Of a stretch of DNA of 64,000 nt, positions 40,022-49,407 are shown one piece after another. Made by a program: the position numbers and the translations under genes. The DNA comes from DATFVJ01 sp035517695 (GTDB lineage Bacteria > Actinomycetota > Actinomycetes > Streptosporangiales > Streptosporangiaceae). The notes under the pieces are model-generated. The model saw only the letters and a list, made by a program, of their open reading frames with translations. It ran no database searches and was not told the origin of the DNA. The DNA lies in assembly GCA_035517695.1 (NCBI GenBank), contig DATIYI010000365.1, positions 54,381-118,380 on the forward strand. The letters run 5' to 3'. The stretch's first letter is position 1; each line of letters opens with the position of its first letter.

Positions 40022-41011
40022 TCAGTCGTCGCCGTCGAGCGCGGCCAGTGGCACATGGTTGCTCTCCAAGGCTGTCTTCAGCCGCTCGCGAAGCTCTCTG
40101 GCGACTTCCCACTGTTTGAGCGGCACGGTCTTCGCGACCAATCGCAGCACGACGGCGCGGCCGGAAAGTGCCTGGACACCCCAGACTTCTGGCTCTTCCA
40201 GGATGACCGGCTGCCAGTGCGGATCGGCCCACATGATTCCAGCGGCTTGCTTCATGATCGCGCGGACCCGGGCAATGTCCTGGTCGCATTCGACTGGCAG
40301 GTCGATGACCGCGCGCGACCAGCCTTGGGACTCGTTTCCTATCCGGTCGATCGTGCCGTTGCGGACGTGCCAGACAACACCGTTGACGTCACGCAGCCTG
40401 GTGACACGAAGGCCCACGGTCTCCACCGTCCCGGTGGCCGCACCTGCGTCGATGACGTCGCCGACGCCATACTGATCTTCGATGAGCATGAAGATGCCCG
40501 ACAGGAAATCCTTGACCAGGCTCTGCGCACCGAATCCCACGGCAACGCCGAGCACGCCCGCGCTGGCGAGTATCGGCGCGAGGTTGAGGCCAAGGTAACC
40601 AAGAATGTAGATGGCTGCGATACCCAAGATCACCGTGGAAGAGATGCTACGGAGAATCGAGCCGAGCGCGTGGGCGCGCTGCTTGCGCCGCTCGGTGAAG
40701 AGCAGCTGGGCCGCTGTGCCCGGTCCGCGCCGCCGGCTCGATTGCGCCATCCCGGCGGCCCGGTTGGTCAGCCTGGTAATGAGCCGGTGAATGAGCATCC
40801 GCGCCACGAACGCGAGGACCACCACAAAGGCGACCCGTAGCACGACGCTGATGGGGCCGGCCAGGTAGACCGTCGTCAGCGTGGCCGCACCGACGTTGTG
40901 CGACAGGTCCCACACCAGCCGGCACGCGATGCCTGGGTCTGGGCCGCAAGCCGCGAGCAGGGTGTCAGGCACCCCGCCGGCGACGGGCACGGCCGGCGCG
41001 AGGGCAGTCAC
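40022..41011 (-). CDS. MscS-family mechanosensitive channel
   Basis: A 329-aa small-conductance channel: three hydrophobic segments (VVLRVAFVVVLAFVARMLIHRLI; SSTVILGIAAIYILGYLGL; the pore-lining ILASAGVLGVAVGFGAQSLVKDFLSGIFMLIEDQYGVGDVI), then a cytoplasmic beta domain (GTVETVGLRVTRLRDVNGVVWHVRNGTI). The AGVLGVAVGFGAQSLVKD pore helix is diagnostic. GTG 41011 is the start. It would release solutes on hypo-osmotic shock. The gene order with glbO suggests possible co-transcription, 46 nt apart. Confidence 0.92.
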   Translation of the reverse strand: MTALAPAVPVAGGVPDTLLAACGPDPGIACRLVWDLSHNVGAATLTTVYLAGPISVVLRVAFVVVLAFVARMLIHRLITRLTNRAAGMAQSSRRRGPGTAAQLLFTERRKQRAHALGSILRSISSTVILGIAAIYILGYLGLNLAPILASAGVLGVAVGFGAQSLVKDFLSGIFMLIEDQYGVGDVIDAGAATGTVETVGLRVTRLRDVNGVVWHVRNGTIDRIGNESQGWSRAVIDLPVECDQDIARVRAIMKQAAGIMWADPHWQPVILEEPEVWGVQALSGRAVVLRLVAKTVPLKQWEVARELRERLKTALESNHVPLAALDGDD

Positions 41012-41150
41012 CGTGGTTCCCTTTCATGCCGGGAGCGACGGGCCGGTCGGTCAAGGCCGCGTCCGTGGCCGATCGCTGGTCCCGTCTGCGGACTGCCCCT
41101 CATACTGGCCGATGCCGCGGTGCCCGCGCACGTCGGCCGGGCCGCGGACG

Positions 41151-41426
41151 CTATCCGGTCGGCGCCGCCGCCGCGTCTAAGACGTGCGCGACCTTCGATG
41201 CCGCCCCGGCCGGGTCGTCGACACGGTGCATGCATTCGCCCCACGACCACCAGTAGTACCAATCGTGGAGGCCGACCGGTGAGGGCGCGCACGTGACGTT
41301 CTCACGCATTGTCGTCGCCAGTGGATTGACGACACGAACGAATGCCACTCCGGTCCCCGTCCGGATCACCCGGGCCGCCAGCCCGCGAGAATCAAGTTCA
41401 GCCGCGAGGTCCTTCAGGTAGGCCAT
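41151..41426 (-). CDS. Small conserved hypothetical protein, W-rich
   Basis: About 91 residues from an internal ATG at 41426 (MAYLKDLAAELDSRGLAARVI...). The frame is open to 41597 but the extension is Ala/Gly-rich and unconserved-looking. The pattern VRVVNPLATTMRENVTC, then HDWYYWWSWGECMHRVDDPAGAASKVAHVLD, resembles small actinobacterial proteins found beside XRE regulators. I know no function. It is divergent from the XRE/TPR regulator at 42076, which may be its partner or controller. Confidence 0.65.
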   Translation of the reverse strand: MAYLKDLAAELDSRGLAARVIRTGTGVAFVRVVNPLATTMRENVTCAPSPVGLHDWYYWWSWGECMHRVDDPAGAASKVAHVLDAAAAPTG

Positions 41427-42075
41427 CGCACCGTGGTAGTGGCGGCGTACTCCGTCGTCCGCTCTACAGGCGGCTGACGGCCCTGTTGCGGCAGCAGGCC
41501 TGGTGCCCTCGCTCCGCCGCGCCCTGGCGCCTGATCCGGCTGCCGTGCCCGGATCGGCCATGCCGTCTTGCCCGTCCATGGCATGCCTCCCTATCATCTC
41601 AGTCCACTTATGGTCCGCGTCACGCTTGCTGATGTCGTTTGCTCATCACGATCCAGCTGCGGGCCCATTTCTTGTACAGAACGGACATTCTGCGCATTCC
41701 ATAACCACGGTCGCGTCAAATGATCTACTACCGGCTGAAAAATTTAGATCACCTTCTGTAGTCATGGCAGCTCAGCTGCATCCGCCTGATCCTTTACATG
41801 GGCTGCGCATTACGCAACATGTGAAATGAGAATCGCAATATGGATACAGTGCGGTCAAACACTGTCTCCCGGCAGGCGTTCAGGATCTATGCATGGCAGG
41901 GCAAGGAAGGTTCACCTCGGTGTGAGGATCATTCGCCATGATCCGGCGAGCATCGTGTGATCGACTTGATTACATGCCATTGTGGGTTGGCGGAGAGCAA
42001 CGAGTAGGTGACGCTGCGTCAGCTAGAATGATCCGGCCGGAGTCAGGTGAGCAAAGCGAGGGGGAAGGGGCCGGT
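41427..42075. other. AT-richer divergent promoter region
   Basis: About 650 nt between divergent genes. From ~41620 to ~41860 the base composition is clearly AT-richer than the surroundings (for example CTGAAAAATTTAGATCACC near 41733). It probably holds both promoters. I did not identify a convincing operator. Confidence 0.5.
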
Positions 42076-43752
42076 ATGTCTGGGCAGCACGTCGCGACCG
42101 CCGTTCGACATGTCAGGTCGTGTGCGGAACCACACGACACCGAAAAAGTCCCGTCCGTCAGGCCAGCCGACCTGGCCGGCGGCGACATGCAGAAAGAAGC
42201 CACCATTGCGCGCAGGATCCGAGCCCATGGCCTGGTCGCAGGGCGCACGGCAGCGGCGATCGCCGCGTCGATCCACGACGAGTGTGAGCCCGTGTTCGGC
42301 ACGACCTGGATCCGCGCTTACCGGCTGGCGTGCGGCACGGCGCTTGCCGACATCGTCGAGCAGGTCAAGGCCTGGTATCAGCATGAGGGCCGGAGCGCGC
42401 CGCGCTTCAGTGAGACCCTGCTGTCCGCCTATGAGAGCGGCCACAAGCGTCCGGGGGCCGAATACCTGCACTACCTATGCGCGGTGTACCGAGCCGAGCC
42501 GGCCGATCTTGGTTACGCGGCCCGGTGCTTCTGTGGCCGCAGTCACAGGTGTGCGGTCCAGGTGGGCGATCGGGTCAATGGCAACGAGCGCGACTCTGCT
42601 GGTGCAATCGCGGCCGCGGGCCGCGACCGCGAAGGCGCGGGCGCCGCATCCGCGTCGGCAGGTAGCGGCGCCTGTGATCACTTTGGCGCTACGGGCGAGG
42701 AGCATGAGGACGTGTTACGACGAACCTTGCTGCAGCTGATCGCCGGGTCGGGCGTCTCACTGGACAGCCGCTTCTTCGGCGCTGTCGATGGTGTCAGGCG
42801 CCGGCTCGATGACGCACTGCTGAGGAGCGGCGTCGCGGCCACGACACTCGACCAGTGGGAGGAGGCCGCAGCCGGTTACGGGCGGCAGTACATGACCGTA
42901 CCGCCGCTCCGCCTGATCTGCGATGTCCTCCTTGATCTCAGCGACGTGCGAAGAATGTGCGATGAGCGGCAGTCGATCGAGGCGCAGGAGCGGCTATGCC
43001 GCCTGGCTGCCCACCTTGCGGCGCTGGCAGGGATGACGATGATCGATGTCGGTGACCACCGGCTGGCCAGGTCGTTCTTCCGCACCGCGCGCACGGCGGC
43101 GGACGAAACGGGAGACCGGGCGCTGCGTGCCTGGGTCGTCGCCAGGGAAGGACTGGTTCCGCTGTATTACGGCGACGCACGTGAGGCGCTGCGGCTCGCC
43201 CGCATCAGCCAGGACCTGGCGGGCCGGGCGCCCTGCGCGGCCGGCGCGCTGGCTCCGATGATCGAGGCGCGTGCACTCGCCAAGGCCGGGGCGGGCCGTC
43301 CAGGCGTGGCGGAACAGGCGCAGCGTGCGATCACCCGGGCGCATACGGTTTTTGGCCAGCTCGCTGAGGACCAGCGGGCTGACACCGCCTTTGGGTACAC
43401 CGAGCGGCAGTTGCTCTTCCACCAGGGCGAGGCCCTTGCCGCGCTTGGCGCTCCGGACGCCGACCACGTGCTCGCCGACGCGCTCAAGGCTTATCCGGCG
43501 ACCGAACGACTCGACCGCTCGCTGATCCACTTCGATCGCGCGATGTTCAGGCTCATCCGCGGCGAGGTTGAGGAGGCGCTGCGTATCGGCGAGGCGGCGA
43601 TCAGGGATCTCCCCGCGGACCATCGCCCGGAGATCGTGCTTAACCGGGCTCGGCAGCTGGTCAGTGCTGCTGACGCCCGGACGGGCAGCGGCGCCAAGGC
43701 GCAGGGCCTGCGCGACCAGATCGCCGCGCTTCCCGTGGCGGTGAGCGCTTAG
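42076..43752 (+). CDS. XRE-type helix-turn-helix regulator with TPR-like C-terminal domain
   Basis: About 558 aa from ATG 42076, which has GGGGGAAGGGG upstream. An N-terminal HTH region reads IRAYRLACGTALADIVEQVKAWYQHEG, ending in LLSAYESGHKRPGAEYLHYLCAVYRAEPADLGYA, the usual recognition-helix/YExG-RP signature of this large actinomycete family. A variable linker follows (CFCGRSHRC, Ala/Gly-rich). From ~residue 200 the protein is an all-helical array of TPR-like repeats (AAHLAALAGMTMIDVGDHRLARSFFRTARTAADETGDRALRAWVV and onward). It probably senses a ligand or peptide through the TPR domain, as in related NsdA-like regulators (inference). Confidence 0.8.
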   Translation: MSGQHVATAVRHVRSCAEPHDTEKVPSVRPADLAGGDMQKEATIARRIRAHGLVAGRTAAAIAASIHDECEPVFGTTWIRAYRLACGTALADIVEQVKAWYQHEGRSAPRFSETLLSAYESGHKRPGAEYLHYLCAVYRAEPADLGYAARCFCGRSHRCAVQVGDRVNGNERDSAGAIAAAGRDREGAGAASASAGSGACDHFGATGEEHEDVLRRTLLQLIAGSGVSLDSRFFGAVDGVRRRLDDALLRSGVAATTLDQWEEAAAGYGRQYMTVPPLRLICDVLLDLSDVRRMCDERQSIEAQERLCRLAAHLAALAGMTMIDVGDHRLARSFFRTARTAADETGDRALRAWVVAREGLVPLYYGDAREALRLARISQDLAGRAPCAAGALAPMIEARALAKAGAGRPGVAEQAQRAITRAHTVFGQLAEDQRADTAFGYTERQLLFHQGEALAALGAPDADHVLADALKAYPATERLDRSLIHFDRAMFRLIRGEVEEALRIGEAAIRDLPADHRPEIVLNRARQLVSAADARTGSGAKAQGLRDQIAALPVAVSA

Positions 43753-43974
43753 GCTCTCTGGGCTCTTAGCGCGTATCCCCGTGGATCTTCGGTGGCGCGG
43801 TCGGCGTGCCCGCATCCACCAAGGTGCACGGGACGCGCCCTAGTCCGCCTAGTGACCTGACCAAACACGCTGCCGGTATCGGGCCAGGTGGCAAGGGTGA
43901 CAGCCGGTGCCATACGGATTGGCCAGCGACGTGCCTGATACCGCGGGGCCCGTTGATGTGTCACGATCGCATTC

Positions 43975-44850
43975 ATGTCGGCCGCTCACGCTACGGCGCG
44001 CAAACTGCTCGCCATCAGCGACCTCCACATCGGCTATCCAGAGAACCGGGAGATCACCGAGAACCTGCGCCCGCAGTCTGCCGCGGACTGGCTGCTGGTG
44101 GCCGGTGATGTCGGTGAGCAGATCGCCGACATCACCTGGGCCCTCCGCACGCTGGCGCAGAAGTTTGCCAGGGTCGTGTGGGCGCCGGGCAACCATGAGC
44201 TCTGGACGCCGCGCGGCGATCCCGTGCAACTGCGCGGCGAGGATCGATACCTGCACCTGGTGGAGTTGTGCCGGGATATCGGCGTCCTCACCCCCGAGGA
44301 TCCTTTTCCTGTCTGGCAAGGCCAGGACGGTCCGGTAACCATCGCACCCATGTTCTTGCTCTACGACTACACGTTCCGGCCAGAAGGCGCCGCAAGCAAG
44401 GAAGCCGGGCTCGCGGCGGCGTATAGCGCGGGTGTGGTGTGCACCGACGAAATGCTGCTGGACCCGGATCCCTATCCGAGCCGCGAGGCTTGGTGCGCGG
44501 CCAGGCTTGCCGTTACCCGGCGCAGGCTCGCCGACCGTGATCCGGGCCTGCCCACCGTGCTCGTCAATCACTTTCCGCTGACGCGCGAGCCGACGAGGAT
44601 CTTGCGCTATCCGGAATTCGCGCAGTGGTGCGGCACCGAGCAGACCGCCGATTGGCATATCAGGTACGGCGCGATCGCCGTCGTGTACGGCCATCTGCAC
44701 ATCCCGCGCACAACCTGGCAGGACGGGGTGCGGTTCGAGGAGGTCTCGTGCGGCTACCCGCGGGAGTGGCGCCGACATCGAACTGCTCCGGGGATCCCGC
44801 GCCAGATACTCCCAGTGGAGCAGGGTGTCCCAGAAAATGTGGGTGGATGA
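43975..44850 (+). CDS. Calcineurin-like metallophosphoesterase
   Basis: About 291 aa with all metal-ligand motifs of the superfamily: AISDLHIGYPENR, LLVAGDVGEQ, VWAPGNHELW, LVNHFPLT, and VVYGHLHIPR. The C-terminal VEQGVPENVGG matches nothing. ATG 43975 is chosen as the first codon of the conserved part. Substrate unknown: the family includes phosphodiesterases and nucleases. No linked gene gives a clue. Confidence 0.9.
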   Translation: MSAAHATARKLLAISDLHIGYPENREITENLRPQSAADWLLVAGDVGEQIADITWALRTLAQKFARVVWAPGNHELWTPRGDPVQLRGEDRYLHLVELCRDIGVLTPEDPFPVWQGQDGPVTIAPMFLLYDYTFRPEGAASKEAGLAAAYSAGVVCTDEMLLDPDPYPSREAWCAARLAVTRRRLADRDPGLPTVLVNHFPLTREPTRILRYPEFAQWCGTEQTADWHIRYGAIAVVYGHLHIPRTTWQDGVRFEEVSCGYPREWRRHRTAPGIPRQILPVEQGVPENVGG

Positions 44851-44950
44851 TTCCACACAACAGAGCTGATATAGCTCGAACAAGAAAAAACGCCATTAAC
44901 ATGTGGTTAACAAGACGAAGCGTAAGAAACTATCCGAAGTAAACATATTC

Positions 44951-44979
44951 TTGACGTTACACATAGCTACTGACATACT
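44951..44979 (+). promoter_or_regulatory. Sigma70-type promoter for the 25-aa peptide gene
   Basis: TTGACG (44951-44956), a 17-bp spacer, and CATACT (44974-44979; four of six matches to TATAAT). It lies about 70 nt upstream of the peptide ATG in an AT-rich stretch. Confidence 0.55.
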
Positions 44980-45046
44980 GCATCTTGTATCGAGCGCGGA
45001 CCTGGCAAGCCGTCATCGAGTGGTTGCCGCCTGTCAGGAGGTTCTG

Positions 45047-45124
45047 ATGAAGAAGATCATCGTGCGTAAGCCAGGCATGGTGCGGCTGACCGGAATCGCT
45101 ACCACGCTCCACTGCAGCAGGTAG
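45047..45124 (+). CDS. 25-aa peptide, candidate RiPP precursor or signal peptide
   Basis: A 25-codon gene with an ideal AGGAGG at 45036-45041, 5 nt before ATG. It begins MKKIIVRKPGMVRLT and ends with the tail TLHCSR before TAG. The Lys/Arg-rich, leader-like first half and a short Thr/Cys/Ser-containing end fit a ribosomally made peptide or regulatory leader, but it matches no family I can name with certainty. It sits downstream of a good promoter and 426 nt before the TPR gene in the same direction. No modification enzyme is adjacent. Confidence 0.6.
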   Translation: MKKIIVRKPGMVRLTGIATTLHCSR

Positions 45125-45550
45125 GCGAAAGACGGCCACGCCGTAGGCCATTGCGGGTTCGGAATGGGCGACCGGCCATCGGCGGCGTTTGCCGTCGCTG
45201 GCCGGCCCCAGTGCCTGCTCGATTCCCGCGAGCCCAGGCGCGCCCGGGATCAGGGCCTGGCCAGGCGAGCGATGCGCTGTCGCTGCCCCTAAACGTGCGG
45301 ACGATGGCCCGGCGGCCGTTGAACAGCCAGTGCTGGAGGTCGCACCGATGTCGTTGCATATTCATCGAGATGCACGGCGGCCGCCCGGCATTGCTGCCCG
45401 GTGCTGTCCTTCATATGACGCCGCAACGCGCACCGGCCACTCGGGCCCACGTGGGCTGAAATGGCGCCGGACGCCGCGAGCGCGGCCTGTCGGCCGTCGT
45501 TGTGGCGCGTGCGCGCCGCCCGGGCTCGTCGCAGATAACAGGGGTGTGAG

Positions 45551-48349
45551 ATGTTTCCGACCCAACACGTTGGGGGCTCAGCCGGGCTTTTCCCGGGGTC
45601 AGGCCAGGCCCGGGGAGAGGCCAGGTGTCCGTCGTCGCCGCCATGCGCGCTGCTGTCGGGCACCCGACCGTACGGCGCACTGCCGTCCGGCGCACTGCCG
45701 TACGCCGCACTGCCGTACGCCGCACTGCCGTACGCCGGACTGCCGTACGCCGCACTGCCGTGCGGCGCGCTGGTGTCCGGCGCGCTGGTGTCCGGCGCGC
45801 TGGTGTCCCGCGCGCTGATGTCCCGCGCCCTGTCGTCCGGTGCGCTGGTGTCCGGCGCGCTGGTGTCCGGCGCCCTGGGGCCGCTGGGGCCCCGGCTCTC
45901 CCGCGTAATCGCGGCGGCTCCGCTGCCCTTCCCCATTCCTTATCCGTCGCGGTACTTGCCAGGCCAGCGGTCAGGTTCCCTGCCACGCGAACTTGTGGGC
46001 TCTTTCTTGCGGCTACGCGGCAACGCGCCACCTGCGGACCTGGGGACCAGCGAGTTCCGTCACCGCTGGGTTGTTGGCGGCTCGCGCGCCGACCGGGAAC
46101 GACTGATCGCTGCCATGGGCCTGCCCGCGCGTCTCTTCGCCCCGGTTGACGCCCATGCCAGGCTCCGCGGGCCATATACGGCTGGTGGCGTGATCGTCCG
46201 TGGAATCACCGACGCCGCGCTGCGCTCGGATCCGGCGCTCGCCCGCCGCCACGACATCGAGATCCGGGCGCTTGTGCCCGAAATGTGTGACGCCGTCCCT
46301 GTTGTCAGGGAGGCTCTGGCTGAGAGCGTGCCGCCGGGCCAGCGTACGCGCGTGTATCCACGGCTACGTACCCGCAGGCTCGCACACGGTGTCACCGACT
46401 TCCTCCGCGACTACCTGCTCGGCCTTGGCGGCGCGCCGCGCTCGCTCGTCATCGAGAATCTGCACCACGCCGACCCGTCCGATCGTGAGCTAGTCGCCGT
46501 GCTGGTGCGCAGGCTTGACCCGTCCCTGCTCACGATCGTCGCCTGCGAAGCGGGCCCGGGCGCTGTCGCTGAAGGCGCATCGCCGCGGCCGCCGGGCGGC
46601 GCATCGCGCGCAAGGGCAGCCTGCGAAGCGGCCGAAACGCTCGTCGACGCGCTCGCCGCGCGCGCTGTGCAGGTCCGGGTGGTCACCAGGAATCGGGTGT
46701 CTGAGCGCGACAGGACCAGCGCGGAACTCGACGCCGGCGGGGGAGTTAGGGCAAGCGGCGAACGGGAGGCAGGCGCGGAAACTGGAACATGCGGGCAACC
46801 GGCCGGAGCCGAGACTCGATCCCTTGCCGCGCGCTACGTCAGCGGCGACGGCGTTTGCGACGATCCGGCCCTGCTTGATGCGTATGCAAGCCTGAGCGGC
46901 GCCGCGCGCGCCCGGCTGCACGACGCACGTGCGGATGAACTTGCGCGCAGCGGCGAGGTCGCGGCCCGGTTAGGCGCCATTCCTTACCACCGGGAGCGGG
47001 GGACCGATCCGGCTGGCGCGGGAGTGCGCGCGCTCGCGGCGGCGGCGGAGCACTGTTTCGCGGCTGGCTTCCATGACGCCGTGGCCGACCTCGGCGCACG
47101 CGGTCGGGCCCTCGCCAGCGCACAGCGTGACCTGCGGCACTGGTGGCTGTTCACGTCGCTTGCCGCAGGCTCACTCGCGGCGCTCGGCCGCGGCGCTGCG
47201 GCTGAAGCGCTCTACGACGAGGCGCGGGCGGTCTGCGTGGACCCGTCCGTGCACCGGACAGCAGCGTACGAAACGGCGATGCTGTACGCACGTCACCACG
47301 ATCCGTCCCACCGCGACCCGGTAGCGGCGCGGTTATGGATCAACAAGGCGATCGCGTTCGCGGCAGCGCTGCCAGATCCGGCCGAGCGCGCCTTTAACCT
47401 GGCGTTCACTAAGAACGGCCGCGCGCTGATTGAGATGCGGCTCGGCAATGCCAAGCGGGCGGCTCAGCTTGTCGATGAGGCCCTTTTGCTTTTTGATAGC
47501 GCGCTACCGGCCGGCAGCCACCCGCTGGACCGCTGTTCCCTGCTCGCCAACCGCGCCCGGCTGCTGACGATGTGCGGCGAGCTGCACCGCGCACTGGTCA
47601 TGCACAACCGGCTCGTTGCCCTCGACCCGACCTACGGGGAATACCACTTCGAGCGGGGCAACCTGTTGCACCTCCTCGGCCGCGACGACGAGGCGCTTGC
47701 TGCCTATGCGGCGGCGCAGCGGCTGTCCCTGCCCTTCCCCGAATTGCATTACAACCGCGCCGACGTGCGTGCCGCGCGTGGCGAGGACGACGGGGAACTC
47801 GCCGATCTTGACCGGGTACTCGAACTCGACCCCGACTTCCTAGCTGCCTACATCAACAGGGCAGGCATCCTCGCCGCGCGCGGTGATGGCGCTGCGGCCT
47901 GGACGGATGTGAATGCCGGGCTTTCGAGGGATCCTGGCAACCCCTACCTGCTGTGCGTCGTCGGACAGCTTGAGGCCGCGAGCGGCAAGGCGGCGGCGGC
48001 GCGCGCCGCTCTCGACGCGGCCGTCGCGGCGCGTCCCGGCCTTGCGGCGGCATGGGCGAGCCGTGCGGTGCTCGACCTTGAAGCCGGAGATCCGGACGCG
48101 GCGGCGGCCGACCTCACTCATGCACTCGAGCAGGGTGAGGATGCGACCCTGCTGTTCAACAGGGCCGTCGCGCACCAGGCCGCCGGGCGGCCGCACGAGG
48201 CGAGAGAAGACGCAGAACGCGCGCTCGAGCTTAATCCTGGCGACGCCGAGACGCTCGGGCTGCTCGCCGAGGTCACGGCTCCTGATCACCAGGACGGTGA
48301 AATGCGCGCGGAACGCGAGCGTGTCGGCGGCCATGGCCACCGCGGCTGA
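45551..48349 (+). CDS. Large TPR protein with STAND-like N-terminal region
   Basis: 932 aa. Residues ~38-112 are tandem pentapeptides (ALPYA, then ALVSG) from 15-bp repeats. Residues ~140-380 resemble the ATPase part of STAND-type proteins in outline (VDAHARLRGPY, RTRRLAHGVTDFLRDYLLGLGG, then a Walker-B-like SLVIENLHHADPSDRELVAVLVRRLDP), but I find no P-loop. The C-terminal half is a series of TPRs (CFAAGFHDAVADLGARGRAL; YHFERGNLLHLLGRDDEALAAYAAAQRL; LFNRAVAHQAAGRPHEAREDAERALELNPGDAETLGLLAEV). AGGGG precedes ATG 45551. Probable signalling or regulatory adaptor; partner unknown, possibly the adjacent peptide. Confidence 0.75.
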   Translation: MFPTQHVGGSAGLFPGSGQARGEARCPSSPPCALLSGTRPYGALPSGALPYAALPYAALPYAGLPYAALPCGALVSGALVSGALVSRALMSRALSSGALVSGALVSGALGPLGPRLSRVIAAAPLPFPIPYPSRYLPGQRSGSLPRELVGSFLRLRGNAPPADLGTSEFRHRWVVGGSRADRERLIAAMGLPARLFAPVDAHARLRGPYTAGGVIVRGITDAALRSDPALARRHDIEIRALVPEMCDAVPVVREALAESVPPGQRTRVYPRLRTRRLAHGVTDFLRDYLLGLGGAPRSLVIENLHHADPSDRELVAVLVRRLDPSLLTIVACEAGPGAVAEGASPRPPGGASRARAACEAAETLVDALAARAVQVRVVTRNRVSERDRTSAELDAGGGVRASGEREAGAETGTCGQPAGAETRSLAARYVSGDGVCDDPALLDAYASLSGAARARLHDARADELARSGEVAARLGAIPYHRERGTDPAGAGVRALAAAAEHCFAAGFHDAVADLGARGRALASAQRDLRHWWLFTSLAAGSLAALGRGAAAEALYDEARAVCVDPSVHRTAAYETAMLYARHHDPSHRDPVAARLWINKAIAFAAALPDPAERAFNLAFTKNGRALIEMRLGNAKRAAQLVDEALLLFDSALPAGSHPLDRCSLLANRARLLTMCGELHRALVMHNRLVALDPTYGEYHFERGNLLHLLGRDDEALAAYAAAQRLSLPFPELHYNRADVRAARGEDDGELADLDRVLELDPDFLAAYINRAGILAARGDGAAAWTDVNAGLSRDPGNPYLLCVVGQLEAASGKAAAARAALDAAVAARPGLAAAWASRAVLDLEAGDPDAAAADLTHALEQGEDATLLFNRAVAHQAAGRPHEAREDAERALELNPGDAETLGLLAEVTAPDHQDGEMRAERERVGGHGHRG
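45655..45880. repeat. 15-bp tandem repeats at the TPR gene's 5' end
   Basis: GCCGTACGCCGCACT-type units (about 45670-45770), then GGTGTCCGGCGCGCT-type units (45770-45870). In frame they encode hydrophobic ALPYA/ALVSG pentapeptides. Confidence 0.9.
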
Positions 48350-48617
48350 CCACGCGGGTCGTTCGCTGACCGGGCAACCGTCGTTGCGGGGGAGACTCAG
48401 GACCGGGTGGCGCCGTCGGCGCTGGTTCGCAACCTGACCGCAGACCAAGCGTGATCGGCGTTTGCGGCTCCCGGCGGTGATCACCATGTGATCAGGCGGG
48501 CGTGCGCCGGACACCGCGCCCATCGGCGGATGGGGTAGCGGATGCACATCTCACCGGACACACTGGATCTCGGGCGCACCTTTGCGAGGCTGCCCGCTGG
48601 CCCGCGTGCCGCGCCGC

Positions 48618-49142
48618 ATGGAGGTGCCATTGCGACGAGTTCTGCTGCTCAACGCCACGTATGAGCCGATGACGACGCTGGGCATGCAGCGGGCGGTCTG
48701 CCTGGTGCTCGGCGATAAGGCAGACGTGGTGCACGACGACGCCTCGGGCGCCGTGCTGCACGCGGCCTCGATCGCACTCGCGGTTCCATCCGTCATCAGG
48801 CTCCGCAGGTACGTGCGGGTACCTTACCGGCACCGGGTCCCGCTGACCAGGGCTGCGCTCATGCGCAGGGACGACTACAGGTGCGGGTACTGCGGCCACC
48901 GGGCAGAGACGATCGACCACGTACTGCCGCGCAGCCGCGGCGGCACGCACGCCTGGGAGAATTGCGTCGCCTCGTGCATGGCGTGCAATCACCGCAAGGC
49001 CGACCGGCTGCTCGAAGAGCTTGGCTGGACCCTGCGATCGGTCCCGGTGGTCCCGCGCGGCATGCACTGGCGGCTGATCGGTGCGCAGCACGAAGGTGAT
49101 CCGCAGTGGGCGCCGTACCTCCCGGAGCCGAACGCCGCTTAA
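48618..49142 (+). CDS. HNH endonuclease family protein
   Basis: About 174 aa. The N-terminal VLLLNATYEPMTTLGMQRAVCLVLGDKADVV and VPSVIRLRRYVRVPYRHRVPLTRAALMRRDDYRCGYCG lead into the HNH site: TIDHVLPRSRGGTHAWENCVASCMACNHRKADR. Two CxxC pairs (CGYC; CMAC) coordinate the structural zinc. This is the common chromosomal actinobacterial HNH protein of unknown biological role. The start is uncertain: ATG 48618 is given; TTG 48582, GTG 48624 and TTG 48630 are in frame, and a GGAGG at 48620-48624 favours the last. Confidence 0.88.
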   Translation: MEVPLRRVLLLNATYEPMTTLGMQRAVCLVLGDKADVVHDDASGAVLHAASIALAVPSVIRLRRYVRVPYRHRVPLTRAALMRRDDYRCGYCGHRAETIDHVLPRSRGGTHAWENCVASCMACNHRKADRLLEELGWTLRSVPVVPRGMHWRLIGAQHEGDPQWAPYLPEPNAA

Positions 49143-49151
49143 CCCAACGGC

Positions 49152-49333
49152 GGCTGCGGGGACCGGCGGTCGCCCCCCCGAGGCCAGCCCAGCTCCCTAA
49201 CGGCCGCCGAGCCGGCATCGATTGCCGCGGGGGGATCCGGTGGGTCGGCCCCCCCGGGGCCAGCCCTGCTCCCTAACGGCTGCCGCGGATGCGGTACCGG
49301 CTGCTGCGGGGGGATCCCGGGGGGCCGCCCCCG
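49152..49333 (+). repeat. Intergenic repeat cluster: hairpin element alternating with a second motif
   Basis: Two tandem ~75-84-nt modules (49170-49244 and 49245-49328) are ~80% alike. Each has GGCCAGCCC-GCTCCCTAACGG, then a GGGGGGATCC hairpin block (49224-49259; 49301-49333). A partial third block is at 49152-49183. The hairpin block matches the element at 25786-25866 in opposite orientation. Confidence 0.8.
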
Positions 49334-49407
49334 GCGGATGCGTGACGATAACAGTTTCCGGCGGGCCGAGGCGTGGCGCGGTGACCGATGCTTGAGACAC
49401 TCGACGG

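Larger units (their letters stand above)
44851..45550. other. 700-nt region with an AT-rich promoter segment and a tiny peptide gene
   Basis: Bases ~44850-44990 are strikingly AT-rich for this genome. They lead into the promoter and the 25-codon gene listed separately. From 45125 to 45540 there is no recognisable gene. Several short frames overlap the start of the TPR gene but lack RBS and similarity. Confidence 0.6.

Noticed and set aside
45151..45459. 102-codon frame between the 25-aa peptide gene and the TPR gene
   Set aside because: No RBS, no similarity and arginine-rich composition typical of non-coding GC-rich DNA.
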